Assembly (NCBI RefSeq): GCF_021646545.1
Contig: NZ_JAKIRP010000015.1
Span: 62,001 to 126,000, forward strand
DNA length: 64,000 bases
Direction: 5' to 3'
From: Chitinophaga filiformis
GTDB taxonomy: Bacteria > Bacteroidota > Bacteroidia > Chitinophagales > Chitinophagaceae
Both the position numbers and the translations under genes were made by a program. Every line of letters begins with the position of its first letter. The stretch's first letter is position 1. Positions 50,341 through 59,816 of this stretch are shown here, piece after piece. The notes under the pieces are model-generated. The model worked only from the letters and a program-made list of their open reading frames with translations, was not told the origin of the DNA and ran no database searches.

Positions 50341-51651
50341 TCATGAAATGATTGCTAGCATTATATCCATAACATTGGTCTGTGTAGGTCCGGTTTTGAT
50401 TAGTCCTCCTGCCTTTTCAAAGAAGTGGTAAGCATCATGCTGCGCAAGATAATGCCCTGCATCCAGACCTTGCGCAGCGGCACTGAGCATTAGTTCACCA
50501 TCTGCAACAGCACCCGCCGCATCGGTAGGGCCATCGGTACCGTCAGTACCTGCGCTCAATATGGTAATACCCGGTTGTGCCACCAGCAGCATACCTGCGG
50601 CAAGCGCCAGGTGCTGATTACGTCCTCCCAATCCATGACCTGTAACTGTAACTGTGCTTTCTCCGCCCATTAAGATACATGCCGGCCGTTTGCCTTTCCA
50701 GTCTCTGGCTGCAGCTACCAGATCCGCCGCAACAGACGTGGCCTGTCCTGTTGCTGCAGATGTAAGTACTGCCGTGGAATAACCGAGGGAGATAGCTTTT
50801 TGTTTTGCTGCTTCCAGTGCAATGGCATTACTGCCCACCAGGAAGTTATTTACATGCTTTAATCCCGGGTGCCCCGGTTTAGGCGTCTCGCTGATATCTC
50901 CTGCACAACCGCGCTGCAGGTGCTCATGTATGGCGGCCGGTAACTTAGCCGTCAGACCGTATTTATCAAGTATGTTGCATGCATCTGAAAATGTTGAAGG
51001 ATCCCCTACGGTTGGCCCGGACCCGATAATAGATAGTTCATCGCCGACTACATCACTAAGTATCAGGCTGCACCAGGCAGTCGTATTGGCCAGTAATGCC
51101 AGCTGACCGCCCTTCACTGACGACAGGTGTTTACGCACAATATTCATTTCATGGATATCTGCACCACTTTTCAGCAACAGCTCAAATACCTGTTGTACCT
51201 GCATCAGGCTGGCCCCCCCGGGATAATCGGCCAGCAGTGCAGAAGCTCCTCCTGAAAGCAGGAATAATACTACATCACCCGGCTGTACCGCTTTTAACTG
51301 AGCCACCATTTGTGCAGTAGCCCGTACACCATTTTCATCCGGCAGCGGATGTCCCGCTTCCGCAATACTGATGTGCTGCAACGGTAACGCGTGTTCGTAT
51401 TTGGTAATGACAAGGCCCTGAACAGGAACTGCAGAGAGTAAGGCTTCCAGGGCCTGCGCCATCGCCGCTGCTGCCTTGCCTGCACCAAACATCCACACCG
51501 GTCTTCCTGCCGGTAATGAGAACTTTTTACCACATACAGTTAACGCGCCATCACGTAGCCGCACATGCTGCTGCATCAGGTGTGATGGCTGAACTGCATT
51601 TACCGCAGCGTTGAATATGGAGATAGCGTGTTCCCGCATCATGTTGGTCAT
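50341..51651 (-). CDS. Glycerate 2-kinase (MOFRL family)
   Basis: A 436-residue enzyme of the DUF4147/MOFRL glycerate kinase group, which phosphorylates D-glycerate at the 2-position. MFGAGKAAAAMAQALEALL (about 54-72), FLLSGGASALLADYPGG (about 129-145), HLSSVKGGQLALLA, ILMGGESTVTVTGHGLGGRNQHLAL (about 325-350) and ILSAGTDGTDGPTDAAGAV (about 365-383) are family landmarks. It precedes uxuA on the same strand but is probably transcribed separately. Glycerate arises from glycolate, tartrate or aldarate breakdown. Confidence 0.92.
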   Translation of the reverse strand: MTNMMREHAISIFNAAVNAVQPSHLMQQHVRLRDGALTVCGKKFSLPAGRPVWMFGAGKAAAAMAQALEALLSAVPVQGLVITKYEHALPLQHISIAEAGHPLPDENGVRATAQMVAQLKAVQPGDVVLFLLSGGASALLADYPGGASLMQVQQVFELLLKSGADIHEMNIVRKHLSSVKGGQLALLANTTAWCSLILSDVVGDELSIIGSGPTVGDPSTFSDACNILDKYGLTAKLPAAIHEHLQRGCAGDISETPKPGHPGLKHVNNFLVGSNAIALEAAKQKAISLGYSTAVLTSAATGQATSVAADLVAAARDWKGKRPACILMGGESTVTVTGHGLGGRNQHLALAAGMLLVAQPGITILSAGTDGTDGPTDAAGAVADGELMLSAAAQGLDAGHYLAQHDAYHFFEKAGGLIKTGPTQTNVMDIMLAIIS

Positions 51652-51728
51652 AAAGCCCGAAATTAAAATAAATACACGCGTATTTCAACAGAAAAGGCCT
51701 CGCATGTGCAGGACTTTTCTTAACCAAC

Positions 51729-54269
51729 TCAGAAGCTTAATTTATAAGTGAAATAGGGGTTAAACCTGAATAGCTGTTCCTGGTATAAGGGCATTGTGTA
51801 ATTTCCTGCAGTCGTTGCTACGGTTGTAACATATTGTTCGTGTGATTGCATGATGGCATGCACACCGCTGCCCACTGAATGTTTAAACCGGCCACGGGTA
51901 GGAATGCGGTAGCTGGCGTTCAGGTTCATCCTGTTGTACACAGCTCCTCTGAAAGGTGTGCTTCCCATATTGGTGTCAGCAAATGTTTCTTCGGGCCTGA
52001 AAGAGATCAATGCAGGTAATGTGATGAAATCACCTGTATGAAAATGCCAGAGCAGGCTGACTTCAAGCCCTTTAAGAGGCCGATAGCCCAATAACACATT
52101 CACATTATGGCGTCTGTCATAACGGTATGCCTGCTTCTCTCCATTATTCAGGCTATCAGACTTGCGCCAGCTCCAGGATAGGGTATAAGACAGGAGCATC
52201 TTCCATTTGTTAAATCTTTTTTCAACAGCAGCTTCTGCTCCGTAACTCCAGCCTGTACCTGTAACAATGCTTTTCTCCGTGCTGTCATTGCTATAGAGAA
52301 TATTGGTCTTCTCTGCAAACATTGCGAGGTTGCTGATCTTCCTGTAATAAACATCTGCTGTGATATTAAGGGACCTGTTGTCTTTGTATTCATAGCCGAT
52401 ATTGACCATTCTGTTCTCTGCTGGTCTTAGCCGCGTATTGGCAGGAAGCCACAGCTCCCTGTCAATGCCGGTATAAGGGCTTGTGATCATGTGCAGCAGC
52501 TGTCCGATATGGGTATAGGCTAAGTTGATCCTTTGCCGCTGATCGATCACAAAACTGGAGAACAAGCGGGGTTGAAATGACTGGTAATGAAACCCATCAT
52601 GCCGATATGCATTAAAATGGATACCGGCCCGCAGTAAGAACCTGTTGCCGGCTTTCACTGCACTTTCATAATACACCATGAGATCAGAGAAAGGAAGAGA
52701 TGTCCTGCTAACGAAATCATCAGCGTATTCTTTCAGCTCGCGGTCAAGCAATGTGCGGTAAGGCCGTATAGTTGTATGTTCAAGCCTTCCTCCGAAAAAA
52801 TGCTGCAGATGATCATTGGTGGTGAGTTCGATCTCTGTTTTACCTTCATACCGCCTGCCGGACGAATAATTGTTGAGGGACGCGCGTTCAGATAAACCAC
52901 CAGTGCCGCCTTCAAAAGGAGGTGTATACATGATGGCCATGTAATTATTATAACTGCTATAGTTAAAAGCAGTGTTCACAAACACACGCCTGCCGATAAT
53001 GCTGTTCCAGTTCACCGTTGTCAGTGTATTATTCCAGCGATGCAGATACTGGCTATTGTCCTGCGTTAACTCGAGCCTGTCATTGCCGATATAACTGCTG
53101 ACCATCAGTTTATTATTCTTGTTCAGGAGATGCGTCAGCTTCAGATGTATGTCGCCGAAATTGGCATCATAGGTGAATATGTCGTGATAGACCGACTCTC
53201 CTAAACTCGATCTGGCAGATACCATCATCGCGGTACGTTCTTTCTTTAATGGCCCCTCAAGGGCAAAAGCGAGGGAACTAAGCCCGGCTTCTGCTTCTCC
53301 GGTCCAGTGTTCCATGTTGCCCTCTTTCGTATTGATAGCGGTAATGGAAGAAAGACCGCCGCTAAGACGGCTGGGAAAATCATTTTTATACTGCAGCACA
53401 GACTTAATGCTGGTATTGCCAAGGATAGAAACCTCGCCAAGTAAGTGCGCCGGATTAAATACAGGGTTGCCATCCAGCAGGAACATACTTTGTCCCGGCT
53501 CTCCTCCGCGCACCAGCAGTTTACCGCCCGATTCCTGGCTTTCTGTATTGCCCGGCAACAGATACATCGATCTGACAGGATCTGTTTCTCCCAGCATATT
53601 GCTGTACATGCCTCCTTTGTATCTGTCCAGTTTTGCTGCTGCATCCTGGCGGGGAAGATTGCCTGCATCGACCTGCACTTCCGGAAGTAGTACGGGCGAG
53701 AGCACGAGATTCATGGAGGTATTGTCCTGCAGATCGACTGTTACTGTCTTTGAAGAGGCGCCGGAAAAGGAGATCATCAGTACATACCTGCCAGCTGGCA
53801 GCTGAAGGCTGTAAAAGCCATGTACATTCGACTGGATGGTCCGGTTATCAGGCAGGATGGTGACAGATGCAAAGGGTAGTGGCTCCAGGCCGCTTTCCTG
53901 TTGTATGTAGCCATATAACATATATTTTTCCTGCAGATAGCCGTCGGGCAGGGGAGTGCTGCCTTTACCAACGATGATCTTATTATTCCTTTCTGTGACG
54001 GTAACATACTGGCCTGCCAGCATTTTGTCGAGTACTGCACCCAGTGAGGTCCGTCCTGCTGTGAGGGTATGTATTTTGGCAGTATCCAGGCTGGATGGTG
54101 AAAACTCAATGGCAACACCGCAATAGCCGGATAGTTCGCGAAGTATGGCTGCGGTTTTACCGTGGGTAGCCCGGCAGTAAAACTTCGTCTTCAACAGGCT
54201 GCCCTGCGCCATGCTTTCTGACAGTATTAAGCAGCCGGCCAGGGCAAGGATAAAACGGAATATAGGCAT
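51729..54269 (-). CDS. FecA-like TonB-dependent receptor with STN domain
   Basis: An 846-residue precursor with a signal peptide (cleavage after SMAQ, about 22). The STN signalling domain (about 30-105) is followed by a carboxypeptidase-regulatory domain (about 118-185), then a plug with GGKLLVRGGEPGQSMFLLDG and a barrel ending FRFNPYFTYKLSF. The STN domain, with FecR and an ECF sigma gene directly upstream (24 and 30 nt gaps), marks a cell-surface signalling receptor: ligand binding releases the sigma factor. The ligand is unknown. Confidence 0.93.
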   Translation of the reverse strand: MPIFRFILALAGCLILSESMAQGSLLKTKFYCRATHGKTAAILRELSGYCGVAIEFSPSSLDTAKIHTLTAGRTSLGAVLDKMLAGQYVTVTERNNKIIVGKGSTPLPDGYLQEKYMLYGYIQQESGLEPLPFASVTILPDNRTIQSNVHGFYSLQLPAGRYVLMISFSGASSKTVTVDLQDNTSMNLVLSPVLLPEVQVDAGNLPRQDAAAKLDRYKGGMYSNMLGETDPVRSMYLLPGNTESQESGGKLLVRGGEPGQSMFLLDGNPVFNPAHLLGEVSILGNTSIKSVLQYKNDFPSRLSGGLSSITAINTKEGNMEHWTGEAEAGLSSLAFALEGPLKKERTAMMVSARSSLGESVYHDIFTYDANFGDIHLKLTHLLNKNNKLMVSSYIGNDRLELTQDNSQYLHRWNNTLTTVNWNSIIGRRVFVNTAFNYSSYNNYMAIMYTPPFEGGTGGLSERASLNNYSSGRRYEGKTEIELTTNDHLQHFFGGRLEHTTIRPYRTLLDRELKEYADDFVSRTSLPFSDLMVYYESAVKAGNRFLLRAGIHFNAYRHDGFHYQSFQPRLFSSFVIDQRQRINLAYTHIGQLLHMITSPYTGIDRELWLPANTRLRPAENRMVNIGYEYKDNRSLNITADVYYRKISNLAMFAEKTNILYSNDSTEKSIVTGTGWSYGAEAAVEKRFNKWKMLLSYTLSWSWRKSDSLNNGEKQAYRYDRRHNVNVLLGYRPLKGLEVSLLWHFHTGDFITLPALISFRPEETFADTNMGSTPFRGAVYNRMNLNASYRIPTRGRFKHSVGSGVHAIMQSHEQYVTTVATTAGNYTMPLYQEQLFRFNPYFTYKLSF

Positions 54270-54293
54270 TTCAGAAAAAGGATACAGGATGTT

Positions 54294-55280
54294 TTATTGT
54301 GACTGATAGAATATGATGGTGTCGTTTTGCTTACGGTAGTTTACATTGATCAGCAGTTTAATTTCTTCCAGCACCTGTTCCAATGGCTGATGCTCGAATC
54401 TGGCGGTAATGGTGGATAACTCCGGTTGCCGGGTCAGCACGCTGTCTGTCTTTATATGCACGTTATAGTAGTCAGCAAGGGCTGTTGCTACATCTGCAAA
54501 CGGGGTATTATCAAACTGCAGTATTCCCGTCTGCCATGACAGGTAATTGGAATCTCTGACGGGTACAATGTTAAATCCCTTCTCATTCAATACAGCGTCC
54601 TGCTGTGCCGTAACAATATGCTGACCCGCATGCTGGTCTTTACCGGTAAAGAGCACTTTCCCGCTGGCCACTACCAGTCTGTCCTGATGGTCATTACTGT
54701 TGATGGTAAAAGACGTGCCTAAGACCTCGATAGTAGCCCGGGCCGTCTGTATACGGAAGGGGTGGCCGGTTTCAGGCTGTACGTCAAAGTAAGATTCGCC
54801 GGTAACCGTAACAGATCTTTCTTTTGTATTGAACGCTTTGGGATAGCGGATAGAGGCGCCCTCCCTTAATATCACCAGGGAGCCGTCCGGCAGTGTTACC
54901 CGTTGGCTGCCTTCACCGGCTGCTGCAATCTTCAGGATGCTGTTATCCTGCTGTTGATAGAACATCCAGCCGGCAACTGCTAACACACCCACGACGCAAG
55001 CCGCCAGCGCCAGTCGCATAAGGCGTACCCTCGTGCGTCTCACGGGTACTCCATGGCCGAGAGAGCTGTCCAGCTTTTCCCAGGCGCTGGCTGTATCAAA
55101 AACGGGCTGCCCGAGAATGTTGCCCGATTCATTCCATAATCTGACCATTTGCTGCCAGGCCTTTTCATGCTCCTCACTTTCACTTATCCAGGCCTGCAGC
55201 GTTGCCGCTTCAGTACTGGTCTGAATAGCACGTAAATGCTTTATAATGATGAAGGCGATATGTTCAGGTATCTGTATCAT
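54294..55280 (-). CDS. FecR-family anti-sigma factor
   Basis: A 328-residue inner-membrane protein. A cytoplasmic N-terminal domain binds the sigma factor (residues about 1-85, with EHEKAWQQMVRLW), a single helix lies at about 88-107 (LMRLALAACVVGVLAVAGWMF), and the periplasmic FecR domain (VTLPDGSLVILREGASIRYP, then ERSVTVTGESYFDVQPETGHPF) is followed by a DUF4974/STN-like C-terminus (about 250-328). It lies between the sigma and receptor genes on one strand. Confidence 0.95.
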   Translation of the reverse strand: MIQIPEHIAFIIIKHLRAIQTSTEAATLQAWISESEEHEKAWQQMVRLWNESGNILGQPVFDTASAWEKLDSSLGHGVPVRRTRVRLMRLALAACVVGVLAVAGWMFYQQQDNSILKIAAAGEGSQRVTLPDGSLVILREGASIRYPKAFNTKERSVTVTGESYFDVQPETGHPFRIQTARATIEVLGTSFTINSNDHQDRLVVASGKVLFTGKDQHAGQHIVTAQQDAVLNEKGFNIVPVRDSNYLSWQTGILQFDNTPFADVATALADYYNVHIKTDSVLTRQPELSTITARFEHQPLEQVLEEIKLLINVNYRKQNDTIIFYQSQ

Positions 55281-55310
55281 AAGTTATCCCCGATATAAGA
55301 CAAGACTTTT

Positions 55311-55886
55311 TTAAAAACTCCTATTGTCTTGCAGAAAAAATGAAAAAAAAGGTAGTACCCATATTCTGGCCTTTTGTACAAAGGCTTTGAGCAGCTTCAT
55401 GGCCTTCCAGGTCTGGTTATTGACGGTATTGACAGAAATGCCAAGATTGTCTGCAATTTCCTGGTTGCTGAGATGACCGGAGCGGCTTAATAAAAATACT
55501 TCCCTGCATTTGGGCGGAAGCTGGTCAATCCCATTCTTCAGTAATTCCCGGTAGGCCTGGAGATTATCTTCTGCTGCTTCATCTGCAGTGTCCCAGCTGA
55601 CAGCTGTTTCGTCTTCGTTATCCCAGTCAGCGCTGGCAACCGGAAAGCGTTTCTTTTGCTCCAGGAAATTAAAACAGCTGTTCCGGACGGCCTGAAAGAG
55701 GTAAGCCCTGATCTTTGGGGATGAAATAACTTCCTGCTGTTTCTCCCAGATACGGGTAAATACTTCCTGGACGATATCTTCACTGCCGTCTCTGTCAGTT
55801 ATCAGGTGAAATGCATACTTGCAAAGCGGGTCATAGAATTCCTGGAATAGTTGGCGAAACTGTGTATAAAGATCCTGGCGATCCAC
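55311..55886 (-). CDS. ECF RNA polymerase sigma factor
   Basis: A 191-residue ECF sigma factor. Region 2: DPLCKYAFHLITDRDGSEDIVQEVFTRIWEKQ (about 18-50). Region 4: LPPKCREVFLLSRSGHLSNQEIADNLGISVNTVNNQTWKAMKLL (about 120-164). A C-terminal hydrophobic tail (VLPFFSFFLQ) extends past region 4. It starts the sigma-FecR-receptor operon. A near-palindromic GTGTGTTGTAACATACAC at 55928-55945 lies upstream and could be a control site. Confidence 0.94.
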   Translation of the reverse strand: MDRQDLYTQFRQLFQEFYDPLCKYAFHLITDRDGSEDIVQEVFTRIWEKQQEVISSPKIRAYLFQAVRNSCFNFLEQKKRFPVASADWDNEDETAVSWDTADEAAEDNLQAYRELLKNGIDQLPPKCREVFLLSRSGHLSNQEIADNLGISVNTVNNQTWKAMKLLKAFVQKARIWVLPFFSFFLQDNRSF

Positions 55887-56147
55887 ATGAAATTTTTTAT
55901 GTAATAAACGAACTGGCTTATACAGATGTGTGTTGTAACATACACGCTGTTAGGCAGTACAGCGAGCATAATATTAGAAAAATAATCTGATATGAGTGGA
56001 GCAGGGCAGGTTAAATAACGATAAGACCGATCTGTGTCAGGGAGGCTTAAAGGTATGCAGGTGTTAATGCAATCAGTCCGTATCATGCCAGGTATACTGG
56101 GAACTTGGCAGAACGTACTGTATTGCAGGTTTGTAGAACGTTATATG

Positions 56148-56576
56148 TCAGCGGGCATTACGTTTTTGTTGCTTTTTATCCATTCTGGCTTCCATTTGTT
56201 CTTTCTTCTTCATTTCCCAGTCATTCCATTTCTTATACTGCTCGGGCGTCAGCACTGATTTAAAACGCTGGCTGCGTTCTTCATTCAATGCTTTCATTTG
56301 CTGCATTTTGTCTTTTTTGGAAAGCGTGGTGTTATGCTTGAGCTCTTCCATACGACGGGTTATATCGGTATTGATCGTATGAATATCTTTATCCTGCTGA
56401 CTGGAAAGGTTCAACCGCCGGTCAAGTTTATCGCTCATTTTATTAGCACGTTCTTCAGGCGTGAAGCGTACCTTTTTTGTTGCGGTGGAGTCTCCCTTCT
56501 GCGCCATGCTGGTACCGCTAACAGCCAGTAACAGACAAACCAGCAGCCCACTGATACGGATCATATGTCTTTTCAT
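56148..56576 (-). CDS. DUF4890-type secreted protein
   Basis: A 142-residue protein with a signal peptide (cleavage after SMAQ, about 26). A charged helical body (FTPEERANKMSDKLDRRLNL, then MQQMKALNEERSQRFKSVLTPEQYKKWNDWE) with LTPEQ-like motifs recalls DUF4890 and Spy-like periplasmic proteins. The tail is very basic (MDKKQQKRNAR). It may bind envelope components or act as a chaperone; this is inference. Confidence 0.75.
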   Translation of the reverse strand: MKRHMIRISGLLVCLLLAVSGTSMAQKGDSTATKKVRFTPEERANKMSDKLDRRLNLSSQQDKDIHTINTDITRRMEELKHNTTLSKKDKMQQMKALNEERSQRFKSVLTPEQYKKWNDWEMKKKEQMEARMDKKQQKRNAR

Positions 56577-56772
56577 AAAAAAGGAATTGTTCTCCTGTTA
56601 AATATAGGTAATTACTGCAATATTAATACCAATCATCAAAAAACTATATAAATATGCGGACACCACATTAATCATTTGTTACTTTTAAGGCTCAGCGGGT
56701 ATTATCGCCTTGATAGCCCTCTGATAGTCGGGATACTATGAAACCAAAATCTAAATTGTCAAACAAAAGCAA

Positions 56773-59700
56773 ATGAGAAAATTCTTTTCGTCGCATAAGC
56801 GGCTTTCCCATCTGTGTCTCTTGCTGGGCGGCCTGCTTGCAGGTGGCTATGCCCGGGCCCAGGAGACCTTTCCTGTGAATGGAGTGGCTGACAACAGAGA
56901 AGGCTGTTATGCCTTTGTCAAAGCTACTATTGTAAAAAGCGCAGGCACTGTCCTTAACAATGCCACTCTCGTAATCCGTAATGGACGCATTGTAAGTGTC
57001 GGCAACGGTCCTGTACCTAAAGATGCTGTGGTAATTGATTGTGAGGGTAAATATATCTATCCCTCTTTCGTAGACCTGTATAGCGATTACGGTACACCTT
57101 CCGTGAAGAAAGCAGTAGGTGGTTACAGAGCTGAGGTACAGTTCCTGTCTGCCACTAAAGGAGCCTACGGCTGGAACCAGGCCATCAAAAGTGAAGTGAA
57201 TGCAGCGGCAGTGTTCACGATGGATGGTACCAATGCAGAAGCACTCAGGAATGTAGGTTTTGGTACCGTCCTTTCCCATCAGCAGGATGGTATTGCCCGT
57301 GGTACCGGTGTACTCGTAACACTGGCAGACGGACGTGATAACAAGGTACTGATAAAAGAGAAAGCGAGTGCTCACTACTCATTTGACAAAGGAAGCTCTA
57401 CACAGAACTATCCCAGCTCTTTAATGGGTAGCATTGCGTTGTTGCGCCAGACATACCTGGATGCTCAATGGTATCAGTCACGTCCGGTAAAAGAAGGTAC
57501 TAACCTGACACTGCAGGCCTGGAATGATAACCGTTCCTTACCACAGATATTTGAAGTACAGGATAAATGGGATGCATTACGTGCAGACAAGATAGGCGAT
57601 GAATTTGGTGTGCAGTATATCATCAAAGCCGGCGGTAATGAATATCAGCGCATACCCGAAATGATAGCTACCAAAGCTTCATTCATCCTGCCGTTGAACT
57701 TTCCGCAGCCTATAGACGTCGAAGACCCGAACGATGCGCGCTTCGTAGCGCTGAGTGATATGAAGCACTGGGAACTGGCGCCTACCGAAGCCGCTGCTTT
57801 TGAAAAGGCCAATATTCCTTTCTGTTTTACCGCTGCAGGATTGAAAGATGTAAAACAGTTGCTTGCAGCTGTGAGGAAGTCTATTGAGTATGGCCTCAGT
57901 GAACAAAAAGCATTGGACGCATTAACACTGTCGCCTGCACGTATCATAAAAGCAGATGACCAGGTAGGCTCGCTGGAGGCTGGGAAACTGGCTAACTTCC
58001 TGGTAACTTCCGGTACCATCTTTAACGAGAACACTGTACTGTTTCAGAACTGGGTACAGGGTAAAAAATATGTTGTAAAAGATGAAGGCTGGAAAGATGT
58101 ACGTGGCACTTATACACTTACTGTAAATCCCGGTAATACAAAATATACGCTCCTGTTAAAAGGAACTGCAGCAACGCCTGCATTGTCGCTCATACAACAG
58201 GACACACTGACTGGTACAGTTACTATCAATGGGCAGCTGGTAAAACTGGCGTTCCCGCTGAAAAAAGGCGGTGCTCAGCTACGTCTGAGCGGCGTAGCCG
58301 GTACTACAGAGTGGACCGGTACAGGACTGGATACGAGTGGAAAATGGGTGAAATGGAATGCAGTGTTCAGCGCCGCGTATACTAAACAGGATACAGTTAA
58401 ACCAAAGACTGCTCCGCAGATCGGTAATATCTATTTCCCTTTCAATGGTTATGGATGGGAAGCATTACCTAAACAACAGGACGTGCTGATCAAAAATGCT
58501 ACTGTCTGGACAAACGAGAAAGAGGGTAAATTGGAAAATACAGATGTACTGGTACGTAACGGCAAGATCGCACAGATCGGAAAGAACCTGCCTGCCGGTA
58601 ATGCCCGTGTTATTGATGGTACCGGCAAACATCTTACAGCAGGTATCATTGACGAGCACTCTCATATCGCTATTTCCAGGGGAGTGAATGAAGGTACCCA
58701 GTCAGTCACCTCTGAAGTGCGCATTGCAGATGTGGTAAATCCTGATGACGTGAACATCTACAGGCAGCTGAGCGGCGGCGTAACAGCGTCTCACCTGCTG
58801 CACGGTTCTGCTAATACTATCGGCGGACAAAGCCAGCTGATAAAGCTGCGCTGGGGCGCCGATGCGGAAGAACTGAAGTTTGCCGGTAGCGATCCATTTA
58901 TCAAATTTGCATTGGGTGAAAACGTGAAGCAGTCCAACTGGGGCGACCGCGCCCGGGAGCGTTTCCCTCAGACGCGTATGGGGGTGGAACAGGTGGTAAC
59001 AGATGCATTCACCCGCGCCCGCGATTATGAAAAAGCAGGCCCGGACAAACGCCGCGACCTGGAACTGGATGCACTCGTAGAGATCCTGAACAGCAAACGT
59101 TTTATTACCTGTCACTCATACGTACAGAGTGAGATCAATATGCTGATGCATGTGGCAGATACTTTCCACTTCCATGTGAATACATTCACGCACATCCTGG
59201 AAGGGTATAAAGTAGCCGATAAAATGAAACAGCATGGAGCAGGCGCTGGTACCTTCGCCGACTGGTGGGCATATAAGATGGAAGTACAGGACGCTATTCC
59301 TTATAACGCCACTATCATGCAGCGTGTGGGCGTGAATGTTGCCATCAACTCTGATGATGCTGAAATGGCCCGCAGACTGAACCAGGAAGCCGCGAAAAGC
59401 ATCAAATACGGTAACATGACAGAAGAGGAGGCTTTGAAGCTCGTTACCCTCAATCCGGCTAAACTGCTGCATGTAGATACGCATGTAGGTAGCATCAAGG
59501 CGGGTAAAGACGCCGACCTGGTACTCTGGAGCGACAACCCGCTTAGCATCTATGCAAAGGCCGACAAAACACTGGTAGATGGTATCGTTTATTTCGACAG
59601 GGAGAAAGACCTGGAACTGCGTCAGCGCATCAGTGCTGAGCGTAATCGCCTGGTGTTGAAAATGCTGGGAGAGAAGAAAAAAGGTACACCTACCCAGAAA

Positions 59701-59790
59701 GCCGCTACTACCATGGAAGAAATGTACCATTGTGAAGACCTGCAGGGAGGCCATCAGCAACGCCTGACAGATGGGAACAACGAATTGTAA
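56773..59790 (+). CDS. Secreted tandem amidohydrolase
   Basis: A 1005-residue precursor (signal peptide to about 29) with two amidohydrolase modules. In the first (about 35-440) the usual HxH metal motif is replaced by YPSFVDLYSDYGTP, so it is probably inactive. In the second (about 565-985) DEHSHIAISRG carries HxH at 627 and 629, and VNTFTHILEGYKV and NSDDAEMARRL supply later ligands. The linker holds a beta-rich segment. Family members hydrolyse amide or ester bonds in dipeptides and cyclic compounds; the substrate is unknown. The next gene, 26 nt on, encodes a related one-module protein. Confidence 0.85.
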   Translation: MRKFFSSHKRLSHLCLLLGGLLAGGYARAQETFPVNGVADNREGCYAFVKATIVKSAGTVLNNATLVIRNGRIVSVGNGPVPKDAVVIDCEGKYIYPSFVDLYSDYGTPSVKKAVGGYRAEVQFLSATKGAYGWNQAIKSEVNAAAVFTMDGTNAEALRNVGFGTVLSHQQDGIARGTGVLVTLADGRDNKVLIKEKASAHYSFDKGSSTQNYPSSLMGSIALLRQTYLDAQWYQSRPVKEGTNLTLQAWNDNRSLPQIFEVQDKWDALRADKIGDEFGVQYIIKAGGNEYQRIPEMIATKASFILPLNFPQPIDVEDPNDARFVALSDMKHWELAPTEAAAFEKANIPFCFTAAGLKDVKQLLAAVRKSIEYGLSEQKALDALTLSPARIIKADDQVGSLEAGKLANFLVTSGTIFNENTVLFQNWVQGKKYVVKDEGWKDVRGTYTLTVNPGNTKYTLLLKGTAATPALSLIQQDTLTGTVTINGQLVKLAFPLKKGGAQLRLSGVAGTTEWTGTGLDTSGKWVKWNAVFSAAYTKQDTVKPKTAPQIGNIYFPFNGYGWEALPKQQDVLIKNATVWTNEKEGKLENTDVLVRNGKIAQIGKNLPAGNARVIDGTGKHLTAGIIDEHSHIAISRGVNEGTQSVTSEVRIADVVNPDDVNIYRQLSGGVTASHLLHGSANTIGGQSQLIKLRWGADAEELKFAGSDPFIKFALGENVKQSNWGDRARERFPQTRMGVEQVVTDAFTRARDYEKAGPDKRRDLELDALVEILNSKRFITCHSYVQSEINMLMHVADTFHFHVNTFTHILEGYKVADKMKQHGAGAGTFADWWAYKMEVQDAIPYNATIMQRVGVNVAINSDDAEMARRLNQEAAKSIKYGNMTEEEALKLVTLNPAKLLHVDTHVGSIKAGKDADLVLWSDNPLSIYAKADKTLVDGIVYFDREKDLELRQRISAERNRLVLKMLGEKKKGTPTQKAATTMEEMYHCEDLQGGHQQRLTDGNNEL

Positions 59791-59816
59791 TTGCCGGACG
59801 CATTAATTAAAACATC

